A stretch of DNA of 64,000 nt, taken from Xylocopa sonorina (lineage: Eukaryota > Arthropoda > Insecta > Hymenoptera > Apidae). Made by a program: the position numbers and the translations under genes. Under the pieces are notes generated by a model that was not told the origin of the DNA, did no database searches, and saw nothing but the letters and a program-made list of their open reading frames with translations. Below, piece by piece: positions 1 through 12,600 of this stretch (within the stretch, counting starts at the first letter, position 1; every line of letters starts with the position of its first letter). The stretch lies in contig NW_027490092.1 of assembly GCF_050948175.1 (NCBI RefSeq), forward strand, positions 1,488,001-1,552,000. The letters are read 5' to 3'.

Positions 1-696
1 ATGCGACACTTCCTTGCTAGGAAATATTGTTTGCAGATGTCTACGTTTCACAGCAATAGAGTACTAATGCTTCTTAAAACGAGATGTCGTATTTCATTTC
101 TATGCTTCGTAATAAGATATAATATTCATTGTGTAATGTTATGTATACCTCGTACTCACTTCAGTGGAATGTAAGTGCGAAATTTCCTTGCTAGGAAATA
201 GAGTTTGTAGATGTCTACGTATCGTAGCAATAGAGTTCTAATGCTTCTCAGAACGCGATATCGCATCTCACTTCTATATTTCACGATAAGATATAATATT
301 CATTGCGAAGTGTCAAGTGTACCTCGTATTCACTTCATAAGAATGTAAATATGACACTTCCATGCTAGGAAATAGCGTTTGCAGATGTCTAAGTATCGTA
401 GCAATAGAGTTCTAATGCTTCTTAAAACGAGATGCCTCATTACATTTCTATGTTCCGTGATAAGATATAATATTCATTGTGAAGTGTCATGTATACCTCG
501 TATTCACTTCAAAAGAATGTAGATGCGACACTTTCATGCTAGGAAATAGCGTTTGCAGATGTCTACGTATCGTAGCAATAGAGTTCTACTGCTTCTTAGA
601 ACGCGATATCGCATCCCACTTCTATGTTTCATGATAAGATATAATATTCATTGCGAAGTGTCACGTATATCTCGTATTCTCTTCAAACGAATGTAA

Positions 697-870
697 ATGC
701 GACACTTCCATGCTAGGAAATAGCGTTTGCAGATGTCTACGTATCGTAGCAATAGAGTTCTAATGCTTCCTAAAACGCGATATCGCATCTCACTGCTATG
801 TTTCATGAGAAGATATAATATTCATTGCGAAGTGTCATGTATATCTCGTATTCAAATCAAAAGAATGTAA
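697..870. repeat. Representative A-type monomer with three internal dyads
   Basis: This 174-bp unit illustrates the internal symmetry of the satellite. TTCC (706-709) and GGAA (716-719) form an inverted repeat around 6 bp. CTACG-TAT-CGTAG (737-749) is a perfect 13-bp dyad that includes the palindrome TACGTA. GCGATATCGC (777-786) is a perfect 10-bp palindrome that includes GATATC. An AT-rich GATATAATATTC block follows downstream. Short dyads of this kind are known from centromeric satellites that lack a CENP-B box; a role here is inference only. GATATC and TACGTA recur once per monomer in many copies, so EcoRV or SnaBI digestion should give a 174-bp ladder. Confidence 0.85.
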
Positions 871-1914
871 ATGCGACACCTCCATGCTAGGGAATAGCGT
901 TTGCAGATGTCTACGTATCGCAGCAATAGAGTTCCAATGCTTCCTAAAACGCGATATCGCATCTCTCTTCTATGTTTCATGATAAGGTATAATATTCATT
1001 GCGAAGTGTCATGTATATCTCGTATTCACTTCAAACGAATGTAAATGCGACACTTCCATGCTAGGAAATAGCGTTTGCAGATGTCTACGTATCGTAGCAA
1101 TAGAGTTCTAATGCTTCTCAAAACGCGATCTAGCACCTCATTCCTATGTTTCATGATAAGATATAATATTCATTGCGAAGTGTCATTTATATCTCGTATT
1201 CACTTCAAACGAGTGTAAATGCGACACTTCCATGCTAGGAAATAGCGTTTGCAGATGTCTACGTATCGTAGCAATAGAGTTCTAATGCTTCTTAAAACGC
1301 GATATCGCATCTCACTGCTATGTTTCATGATAAGATATAATATTCACTGCGAAGTGTCATGTATACCTCGTATTCACTTCAAAAGAATGTAAAAGCGACA
1401 CTTCCATGCTAGGAAATAGCGTTTGCAGATGTCTACGTATCGTAGCAATAGAGTTCTAGTGCTTCTCAAAATGCGATATAGCACCTCATTCCTATGTTTC
1501 ATGATAAGATATAATATTCATTGCGAAGTGTCATGTATATCTCGTATTCACTTCAAACGAATGTAAATGCGACACTTCCATGCTAGGAAATAGCGTTTGC
1601 AGATGTCTACGTATCGTAGCAATAGAGTTCTAATGCTTCTCAAAACGCGATATAGCACCTCATTCCTATGTTTCATGATAAGATATGATATTCATTGCGA
1701 AGTGTCATGTACATCTCGTATTCACTTCAAAAGAATGTAGATGCGACACTTCCATGCTAGGAAATAGCGTTTGCAGATGTCTACGTATCGTAGCAATAGG
1801 GTTCTAATGCTTCTTAAAACGCGATATCGCATCTCACTGCTATGTTTCATGATAAGATATAATATTCATTATGGAGTGTTATGTATACCTCGTACTCACT
1901 TCAAAAGAATGTAA

Positions 1915-1969
1915 ATGCGACCCTTCCATGCTAGGAAGTAGCCTTTGCAGATGTCTACGTATCGTAGCA
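1915..1969. repeat. Truncated 55-bp monomer (119-bp internal deletion)
   Basis: The monomer starting at 1915 runs normally to TATCGTAGCAAT and then jumps straight into the ATGCGACACTTCC start of the next monomer at 1970. The missing 119 bp would have been the 3' two thirds of the monomer. The bases AAT are shared by both sides of the junction, as expected for microhomology-mediated loss. The homologous monomer at 8582 is full length, so the deletion arose after the two blocks were duplicated, or in this copy only. Confidence 0.85.
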
Positions 1970-2665
1970 ATGCGACACTTCCATGCTAGGTAATAGCGTT
2001 TGCAGATGTCTACGTATCGCAGCAATAGAATTCTAATGCTTTATAAAACGAGAAGCCGCATTTCATTTCTATGTTTCTTGGTAAGATATAATATTCATTG
2101 TAGAGTATTATGTATACCTCGTATTCACTTCAAATGAATGTAAATGCGACACTTCCTTGCTAGGAAATATTGTTTGCAGATGTCTACGTATCCTAGCAAT
2201 ATAGTTCTAATACTTCTTAAAACGCGATATCGCATCTCACATCTATGTTTCATGATAAGATATAATATTCATTGCGAACTGCCATGTATACCTCGTATTC
2301 ACTTCAAAAGAATGTAAATGCGACACTTTCATGCTAGGAAATAGCGTTTGCAGATGTCTACGTATCGTAGCAATAGAGTTCTACTGCTTCTTAGAACGCG
2401 ATATCGCGTCCCACTTCTATGTTTCATGATAAGATATAATATTCATTGCGAAGTGTCATGTATACCTCGTATTCACTTCAAAAGAATGTAAATGCGACAC
2501 TTCCATGCTAGGGAATAGCGTTTGCAGATGTCTACGTATCGCAGCAATAGAGTTCCAATGCTTCCTAAAACGCGATATCGCATCTCTCTTCTATGTTTCA
2601 TGATAAGGTATAATATTCATAGCGAAGTGTCATGTATACCTCGTATTCACTTCAAATGAATGTAA

Positions 2666-5600
2666 ATGCGACACTTCCATGCTAGGAAATAGCGTTTGCA
2701 GATGTCTACGTATCGTAGCAATAGAGTTCTAATGCTTCTTAAAACGCGATATCGCATCTCACTGCTTTGTTTCATAATAAGATATAATATTCATTATGGA
2801 GTGATATGTGTACCTCGTACTCACTTCAAAAGAAAGTAAATGCGACCCTTCCATGCTAGGGAATAGCCTCTGCAGATGTCTACGTATCGTAGCAATAGAG
2901 TTCTAATACTTCTTAGAACGCGATATCGCATCTCACTTTTATGTTTCATGATAAGATATAATATTCATTGCGAAGTGTCATGTATACCTCGTATTCACTT
3001 CAAAAGAATGTAAATGCGACACTTCCATGCTAGGAAATAGCGTTTGCAGATGTCTACGTATCGTAGCAATAGAGTTCTAGTACTTCTCAAAACGCGATAT
3101 AGCACCTCATTCCTATGTTTCATGATAAGATATAATATTCATAGCGAAGTGTCATGTATATCTCGTATTCACTTCAAACGAATGTAAATGCGACACTTCC
3201 ATGCTAGGAAATAGCGTTTGCAGATGTCTACGTATCGTAGCTATAGAGTTCTAATGCTTGTTAAAACGCGATATCGCATCTGACTGCTATGTTTCATGAG
3301 AAGATATAATATTCATTATGGAGTGTTATGTATACCTCGTACTCACTTCAAAAGAATGTAAATGCGACCCTCCCATCCTAGGAAATAGCGCTTGCAGATG
3401 TCTACGTATCGTAGCAACAGAGTTCTAATGCTTCTCAAAACGCGATATAGCACCTCATTCCTATGTTTCATGATAAGATATAATATTCATTGCGAAGTGT
3501 CATGTATATCTCGTATTCACTTCAAAAGAATGTAGATGCGACACTTCCATGCTAGGAAATAGCGTTTGCAGATGTCTACGTATCGCAGCAATAGGGTTCT
3601 AATGCTTCTTAAAACGCGATATCGCATCTCACTTCTATGTTTCATGATAAGATATAATATTCATTGCGAAGTGTCATGTATACCTGGTATTCACTTCAAA
3701 AGAACGCAAATAAGACACTTCCATGCTAGGAAATAGCGTTTGCAGATGTCTACGTATCGTAGCAATAGTGTTCTAATGCTTCTTAAAACGCGATATCGCA
3801 TCTCACTTCTATGTATCATGACAAGATATAATATTCATTGCGAAGAGTCATGTATACCTCGATTTCACTTCACAAGAATGTAAATGCGACACTTCCTTGC
3901 TAGGAAATATTGTTTGCAGATGTCTACGTATCTCAGCAATAGAGTACTAATGCTTCTTAAAACGAGATGTCGTATTTCATTTCTATGCTTCGTAATAAGA
4001 TATAATATTCATTGTGTAATGTTATGTATACCTCGTATTCACTTCAGTGGAATGTAAGTGCGAAATTTCCTTGCTAGGAAATAGAGTTTGCAGATGTCTA
4101 CGTATATTAGCAATAGAGTTCTAATGCTTCTCAAAACGCGATATAGCACCTCATTCCTATGTTTCATGATAAGATATAATATTCATTGCGAAGTGTCATG
4201 TATATCTCGTATTCACTTCAAAAGAATGTAAATGCGACACTTCCATGCTAGGAAATAGCGTTTGCAGGTGTCTACGTATCGTAGCAATAGAGTTCTAATG
4301 CTTCTTAAAACGCGATATCGCATCTCACTGCTATGTTTCATGATAAGATATAATATTCATTATGGAGTGATATGTGTACCTCGTACTCACTTCAAAAGAA
4401 AGTAAATGCGACCCTTCCATGCTAGGGAATAGCCTCTGCAGATGTCTACGTACCGTAGCAATAGAGTTCTAATGCTTCTTAGAACGCGATATCGCATCTC
4501 ACTTTTATGTTTCATGATAAGATATAATATTCATTGCGAAGTGTCATGTATACCTCGTATTCACTTCAAAAGAATGTAAATGCGACACTTCCATGCTAGG
4601 AAATAGCGTTTGCAGATGTCTACGTATCGTAGCAATAGAGTTCTGGTACTTCTCAAAACGCGATATAGCACCTCATTCCTATGTTTCATGATAAGATATA
4701 ATATTCATTGCGAAGTGTCATGTATATCTCGTATTCACTTCAAACGAATGTAAATGCGACACTTCCATGCTAGGAAATAGCGTTTGCAGATGTCTACGTA
4801 TCGTAGCTATAGAGTTCTAATGCTTGTTAAAGCGCGATATCGCATCTGACTGCTATGTTTCATGAGAAGATATAATATTCATTATGGAGTGTTATGTATA
4901 CCTCGTACTCACTTCAAAAGAATGTAAATGCGACCCTCCCATCCTAGGAAATAGCGCTTGCAGATGTCTACGTATCGTAGCAACAGAGTTCTAATGCTTC
5001 TCAAAACGCGATATAGCACCTCATTCCTATGTTTCATGATAAGATATAATATTCATTGCGAAGTGTCATGTATATCTCGTATTCACTTCAAAAGAATGTA
5101 GATGCGACACTTCCATGCTAGGAAATAGCGTTTGCAGATGTCTACGCATCGCAGCAATAGGGTTCTAATGCTTCTTAAAACGCGATATCGCATCTCACTT
5201 CTATGTTTCATGATAAGATATAATATTCATTGCGAAGTGTCATGTATACCTGGTATTCACTTCAAAAGAACGCAAATAAGACACTTCCATGCTAGGAAAT
5301 AGCGTTTGCAGATGTCTACGTATCGTAGCAATAGTGTTCTAATGCTTCTTAAAACGCGACATCGCATCTCACTTCTATGTATCATGACAAGATATAATAT
5401 TCATTGCGAGGTGTCATGTATACCTCGATTTCACTTCACAAGAATGTAAATGCGACACTTCCTTGCTAGGAAATATTGTTTGCAGATGTCTACGTATCAC
5501 AGCAATAGAGTACTAATGCTTCTTAAAACGAGATGTCGTATTTCATTTCTATGCTTCGTAATAAGATATAATATTCATTGTGTAATGTTATGTATACCTC

Positions 5601-5797
5601 GTATTCACTTCAGTGGAATGTAAGTGCGAAATTTCCTTGCTAGGAGATAGAGTTTGCAGATGTCTACGTATATTAGCAATAGAGTTCTAATGCTTCTCAA
5701 AACGCGATATAGCACCTCATTCCTATGTTTCATGATAAGATATAATATTCATTGCGAAGTGTCATGTATATCTCGTATTCACTTCAAAAGAATGTAA
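2666..5797. repeat. Tandem 9-mer higher-order repeat, two copies of 1,566 bp
   Basis: The copies lie at 2666-4231 and 4232-5797. Diagnostic pairs 1,566 bp apart include the AGAAAGTAAATGCGACCC monomer start (2840 and 4406), GAATAGCCTCTGCAG, CTTGTTAAA with ATCTGACTGC, and the AACGCAAATAAGACAC monomer. A third partial copy begins near 5972 (AGAAAGTAAACGCGACCC at 6146) after one extra monomer. The spacing is exactly 9 x 174. Confidence 0.85.
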
Positions 5798-6841
5798 ATG
5801 CGACACTTCCATGCTAGGAAATAGCGTTTGCAGATGTCTACGTATCGTAGCAATAGAGTTCTAATGCTTCTCAAAACGCGATATAGCACCTCATTCCTAT
5901 GTTTCATGATAAGATATAATATTCATTGCGAAGTGTCATGTATACCTCGTAGTCACTTCAAATGAATGTAAATGCGACACTTCCATGCTAGGAAATAGCG
6001 TTTGCAGATGTCTACGTATCGTAGCAATAGAGTTCTAATGCTTCTTAGTACGCGATATCGCATCTCACTGCTATGTATCATGATAAGATATAATATTCAT
6101 TATGGAGTGATATGTATACCTCGTACTCACTTCAAAAGAAAGTAAACGCGACCCTTCCATGCTAGGGAATAGCCTTTGCAGATGTCTACGTATCGTAGCA
6201 ATAGAGTTCTAATGCTTCTTAGAACGCGATATCGCATCTCACTTTTATGTTTCATGATAAGATATAATATTCATTGCGAAGTGTCATGTATACCTCGTAT
6301 TCACTTCAAAAGAATGTCAATGCGACACTTCCTTGCTAGGAAATATTGTTTGCAGATGTCTACGTATCACAGCAATAGAGTACTAATGCTTCTTAAAACG
6401 AGATGTCGTATTTCATTTCTATGCTTCGTAATAAGATATAATATTCATTGTGTAATGTTATGTATACCTCGTATTCACTTCAGTGGAATGTAAGTGCGAA
6501 ATTTCCTTGCTAGGAAATAGAGTTTGCAGATGTCTACGTATCGTAGCAATAGAGTTCTAATGCTTCTTAGAACGCGATATCGCATTTCACTTCTATATTT
6601 CACGATAAGATATAATATTCATTGCGAAGTGTCATGTATACCTCGTATTCACTTCATGAGAATGTAAATATGACACTTCCATGCTAGGAAATAGCGTTTG
6701 CAGATGTCTACGTATCGTAGCAATAGAGTTCTAATGCTTCTTAAAACGAGATGCCTCATTACATTTCTATGTTCCGTGATAAGATATAATATTCATTGTG
6801 GAGTGTCATGTATACCTCGATTTCACTTCACAAGAATGTAA

Positions 6842-8636
6842 ATGCGACACTTCCTTGCTAGGAAATATTGTTTGCAGATGTCTACGTTTCACAGCAATAG
6901 AGTACTAATGCTTCTTAAAACGAGATGTCGTATTTCATTTCTATGCTTCGTAATAAGATATAATATTCATTGTGTAATGTTATGTATACCTCGTATTCAC
7001 TTCAGTGGAATGTAAGTGCGAAATTTCCTTGCTAGGAAATAGAGTTTGTAGATGTCTACGTATCGTAGCAATAGAGTTCTAATGCTTCTCAGAACGCGAT
7101 ATCGCATCTCACTTCTATATTTCACGATAAGATATAATATTCATTGCGAAGTGTCAAGTATACCTCGTATTCACTTCATAAGAATGTAAATATGACACTT
7201 CCATGCTAGGAAATAGCGTTTGCAGATGTCTAAGTATCGTAGCAATAGAGTTCTAATGCTTCTTAAAACGAGATGCCTCATTACATTTCTATGTTCCGTG
7301 ATAAGATATAATATTCATTGTGAAGTGTCATGTATACCTCGTATTCACTTCAAAAGAATGTAGATGCGACACTTTCATGCTAGGAAATAGCGTTTGCAGA
7401 TGTCTACGTATCGTAGCAATAGAGTTCTACTGCTTCTTAGAACGCGATATCGCATCCCACTTCTATGTTTCATGATAAGATATAATATTCATTGCGAAGT
7501 GTCACGTATATCTCGTATTCTCTTCAAACGAATGTAAATGCGACACTTCCATGCTAGGAAATAGCGTTTGCAGATGTCTACGTATCGTAGCAATAGAGTT
7601 CTAATGCTTCCTAAAACGCGATATCGCATCTCACTGCTATGTTTCATGAGAAGATATAATATTCATTGCGAAGTGTCATGTATATCTCGTATTCAAATCA
7701 AAAGAATGTAAATGCGACACCTCCATGCTAGGGAATAGCGTTTGCAGATGTCTACGTATCGCAGCAATAGAGTTCCAATGCTTCCTAAAACGCGATATCG
7801 CATCTCTCTTCTATGTTTCATGATAAGGTATAATATTCATTGCGAAGTGTCATGTATATCTCGTATTCACTTCAAACGAATGTAAATGCGACACTTCCAT
7901 GCTAGGAAATAGCGTTTGCAGATGTCTACGTATCGTAGCAATAGAGTTCTAATGCTTCTCAAAACGCGATCTAGCACCTCATTCCTATGTTTCATGATAA
8001 GATATAATATTCATTGCGAAGTGTCATTTATATCTCGTATTCACATCAAACGAGTGTAAATGCGACACTTCCATGCTAGGAAATAGCGTTTGCAGATGTC
8101 TACGTATCGTAGCAATAGAGTTCTAATGCTTCTTAAAACGCGATATCGCATCTCACTGCTATGTTTCATGATAAGATATAATATTCACTGCGAAGTGTCA
8201 TGTATACCTCGTATTCACTTCAAAAGAATGTAAAAGCGACACTTCCATGCTAGGAAATAGCGTTTGCAGATGTCTACGTATCGTAGCAATAGAGTTCTAG
8301 TGCTTCTCAAAATGCGATATAGCACCTCATTCCTATGTTTCATGATAAGATATAATATTCATTGCGAAGTGTCATGTATATCTCGTATTCACTTCAAACG
8401 AATGTAAATGCGACACTTCCATGCTAGGAAATAGCGTTTGCAGATGTCTACGTATCGTAGCAATAGGGTTCTAATGCTTCTTAAAACGCGATATCGCATC
8501 TCACTGCTATGTTTCATGATAAGATATAATATTCATTATGGAGTGTTATGTATACCTCGTACTCACTTCAAAAGAATGTAAATGCGACCCTTCCATGCTA
8601 GGAAGTAGCCTTTGCAGATGTCTACGTATCGTAGCA
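6842..8636. repeat. A-array segment, copy 2 of the 6,841-bp-spaced duplication, one monomer shorter
   Basis: This repeats positions 1-1969 but lacks the monomer equivalent to 1567-1740. The match resumes at 8408 with the CAATAGGGTTC variant monomer. Near its end it runs on into a full-length monomer, where copy 1 is cut short by an internal deletion. Confidence 0.85.
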
Positions 8637-9699
8637 ATAGAGTTCTAATGCTTCTTAGAACGCGATATCGCACCTCACTGCTATGTTACATGAGAAGATA
8701 TAATATTCATTGATAAGTGTCATGTATATCTCGTATTCACATCAAAAGAATGTAAATGCGACACTTCCATGCTAGGAAATAGCGTTTGCAGATGTCTACG
8801 TATCGTAGCAATAGAGTTCTAGTGCTTCTCAAAACGCGATATAGCACCTCATTCCTATGATTCATGATAAGATATGATATTCATTGCGAAGTGTCATGTA
8901 CATCTCGTATTCACTTCAAAAGAATGTAGATGCGACACTTCCATGCTAGGAAATAGCGTTTGCATATGTCTACGTATCGTAGCAATGGAGTTCTAATGCT
9001 TCTTAAAACGCGATATCGCATCTCACTGCTATGTTTCATGATAAGATATAATATTCATTATGGAGTGTTATGTATACCTCGTACTCACTTCAAAAGAATG
9101 TAAATGCGACCCTTCCATGCTAGGAAGTAGCCTTTGCAGATGTCTACGTATCGTAGCAATAGAGTACTGATGCTTGTTAAACGCGATATCGAATCTGACT
9201 GCTATGTTTCATGAAAAGATATAATATTCATTATGGAGAGTTATGTATACCTCGTACTCACTTCAAAAGAATGTAAATGCGACCCTCCCATCCTAGGAAA
9301 TAGTGTTTGCTGATGTCTACGTATCGTAGCAATAGAGTTCTAATGCTTCTTAAAACGCGATATAGCACCTCATTCCTATGTTTCATGATAAGATATAATA
9401 TTCATTGCGAAGTGTCATGTATATCTCGTATTCACTTCAAACGAATGTAAATGCGACACTTCCATGCTGGGAAATAGCGTTTGCAGATGTCTACGTATCG
9501 CAGCGATAGAGTTCCAATGCTTCCTAAAACGCGATATCGCATCACTCTTCTATGTTTCATGATAAGGTATAATATTCATTGCGAAGTGTTATGTATACCT
9601 CGTACTCACTTCAAACGAATGTAAATGCGACACTTCCATGCTAGGAAATAGCGTTTCCAGATGTCTACGTATCGTAGCAATAGAGTTCTAGTGCTTCTC

Positions 9700-12600
9700 A
9701 AAACGCGATATAGCACCTCATTCCTATGTTTCATGATAAGATATAATATTCATTGCGAAGTGTCATGTATATCTCGTATTCACTTCAAACGAATGTAAAT
9801 GCGACACTTCCATGCCAGGAAATAGCGTTTGCAGATGTCTACGTATCGTAGCAATGGAGTTCTGATGCTTGTTAAACGCGATATCGAATCTGACTGCTAT
9901 GTTTCATGAAAAGATATAATATTCATTATGGAGTGTTATGTATACCTCGTACTCACTTCAAAAGAATGTAAATGCGACCCTCCCATCCTAAGAAATAGTG
10001 TTTGCTGATGTCTACGTATCGTAGCAATAGAGTTCTAATGCTTCTTAAAACGAGATGTCGCATCTCATTCCTATGTTTCATGATCAGATATAATATTCAT
10101 TGCGATGTGTCATGTATACCTCGTATTCACTTCAAAACGATGTAAATGCGACACTTCCTTGCTAGGAAATAGCGTTTCCAGATGACTACGTGTTGAAACA
10201 ATAGAGTTCTAATGATTCTTAAAATGCCATATCGCTTCTCACTTCTATGTTTCATGATAAGATATAATATTCATTGCGAAGTGTCATGTATATCTCGTAT
10301 TCACTTCAAACGAATGTAAATGCGACACTTCCATGCTGGGAAATAGCGTTCGCAGATGTCTACGTATCGCAGCGATAGAGTTCCAATGCTCCCTAAAACG
10401 CGATATCGCATCACTCTTCTATGTTTCATGATAAGGTATAATATTCATTGCGAAGTGTTATGTATACCTCGTACTCACTTCAAACGAATGTAAATGCGAC
10501 ACTTCCATGCTAGGAAATAGCGTTTGCAGATGTCTACGTATCGTAGCAATAGAGTTCTAATGCTTCTTATAACGAGATGCCTCATTTCATTTCTATGTTC
10601 CGTGATAAGATATAATATTCATTGTGGAGTGTCATGTATACCTCGCATTCACTTCAAATGAATGTAAATGCGACACTTTCATGCTAGGAAGTAGCGGTTG
10701 CAGATGTCCACGTATCGTAGCAATAGGGTTCTAATGCTTCTTAAGATGCGATATCGCATCTCACTTCTATGTTACATGATAAGATATAATATTCACTGCG
10801 AAGTGTCATGTATACCTCGATTTCACTTCACAAGAATGTAAATGCGACACTTCCTTGCTAGGAAATAGCGTTTGCAGATGTCTACTTATCGTAGCAATAG
10901 AGTTCTAATGCTTCTTAAAACGCGATATCGCATCTCACTGCTATGTTTCATGATAAGATATAATATTCATTATGGAGTGATATGTATACATCGTACTCAC
11001 TTCAAAAGAATGTAAATGCGACCCTTCCATGCTAGGGAATAGCCTTTGCAGATGTCTACGCATCGTAGCAATAGAGTTCTAATGCTTCTCAAAACGCGAT
11101 ATAGCAGCTTCTTCCTATGTTTCATGATAAGATATAATATTCATTGCGAAGTGTCATGTATATCTCGTATTCACATCAAAAGAATGTAAATGCGACACTT
11201 CCATGCTAGGAAATAGCGTTTGCAGATGTCTACGTATCGTAGCAATAGAGCTCTAATGCTTCTTAAAACGCGATATCGCATCTCACTAGTATGTTTCATG
11301 AGAAGACATAATACTCATTATGGATTGTTATGTATACCTCGTACTCACTTCAAAAGAATGTAAATGCGACCCTTCCATCCTAGGAAATAGCGTTTGCAGA
11401 TGTCTACGTATCGTAGCACTAGAGTTCTAATGCTTCTTAGAACGCGATATCGCATCTCACTTCTATGTTTCATGATAAGATATAATATTCATTGCGAAGT
11501 GTCATGTATACCTCGTATTCACTTCAAAAGAACGTAAATAAGACACTTCCATGCTAGGAAATAGCGTTTGCAGATGTCTACGTATCGTAGCAATAGTGTT
11601 CTAGTGCTTCTTAGAAGGCGATATCGCATCTCACTTCTATGATTGATGATAAGATATAATATTCATTGTGGAGTGTTATGTATACCTCGTATTCACTTCA
11701 GTGGAATGTAAGTGGAATGTAAGTGTAATGCTAGGAAATAGAGTTTGCAGATTTCTACGCATATTAGCAATAGAGTTCTAATGCTTCTCAAAACGCGATA
11801 TAGCACCTCATTCCTATGTTTCATGATAAGATATAATATTCATTGCGAAGTGTCATGCATATCTCGTATTCACTTCAAAAGAATGTAAATGCGACACTTC
11901 CATGCTAGGAAATAGCGTTTGCAGATGTCTACGTATCGCAGCAATAGAGTTCCAATGCTTCCTAAAACGCGATATCGCATCTCCCTTCCATGTTTCATGA
12001 TAAGGTATAATATTCATTGTGAAGTGTCATGTATACCTCGTATTCACTTCAAATGAATGTAAATGCGACACTTCCATGCTAGGAAATAGCGTTTGCAGAT
12101 GTCTACGTATCGTAGCAATGGAGTTCTAATGCTTCTTAAAACGCGATATCGCATCTCGTTCCTATGTTTCATGATAAGATATAATATTCATTGCGAAGTG
12201 TCATGTATATCTCGTATTCACTTCAAAAGAATGTAAATGCGACACTTCCATGCTAGGAAATAGCGTTTGCAGATGTCTACGTATCGTAGCAATAAAGTTC
12301 TAATGCTTCTCAAAACGCGATATAGCACCACATTCCTATGTTTCATGATAAGATATAATATTCATTGCGAAGTGTCATGCATATCTCGTATTCACTTCAA
12401 AAGAATGTAAATGCGACACTTCCATGCTAGGAAATAGCGTTTGCAGATGTCTACGTATCGCAGCAATAGAGTTCCAATGCTTCCTAAAACGCGATATCGC
12501 ATCTCCCATCTATGTTTCATGATAAGGTATAATATTCATTGCGAAGTGTCATGTATACCTCGTATTCACTTCAAATGAATGTAAATGCGACACTTCCATG

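Larger units (their letters stand above)
1..1969. repeat. A-array segment, copy 1 of a long duplication spaced 6,841 bp
   Basis: Positions 1-1566 match 6842-8407 monomer by monomer, including private variants such as CTACGTTTCACAG, GTAGATGTCTACG and ATTCAAATCAAAAG. The monomer at 1567-1740 has no counterpart in the other copy; 1741-1969 then matches 8408-8636. The 11 to 12 monomers were therefore duplicated as a block. The single-monomer difference is what unequal exchange or slippage would produce. Confidence 0.85.

Noticed and set aside
6176..6493. 105-codon frame in the A array
   Set aside because: It spans about two satellite monomers and exists because the period is a multiple of three; the peptide simply repeats with the monomer.
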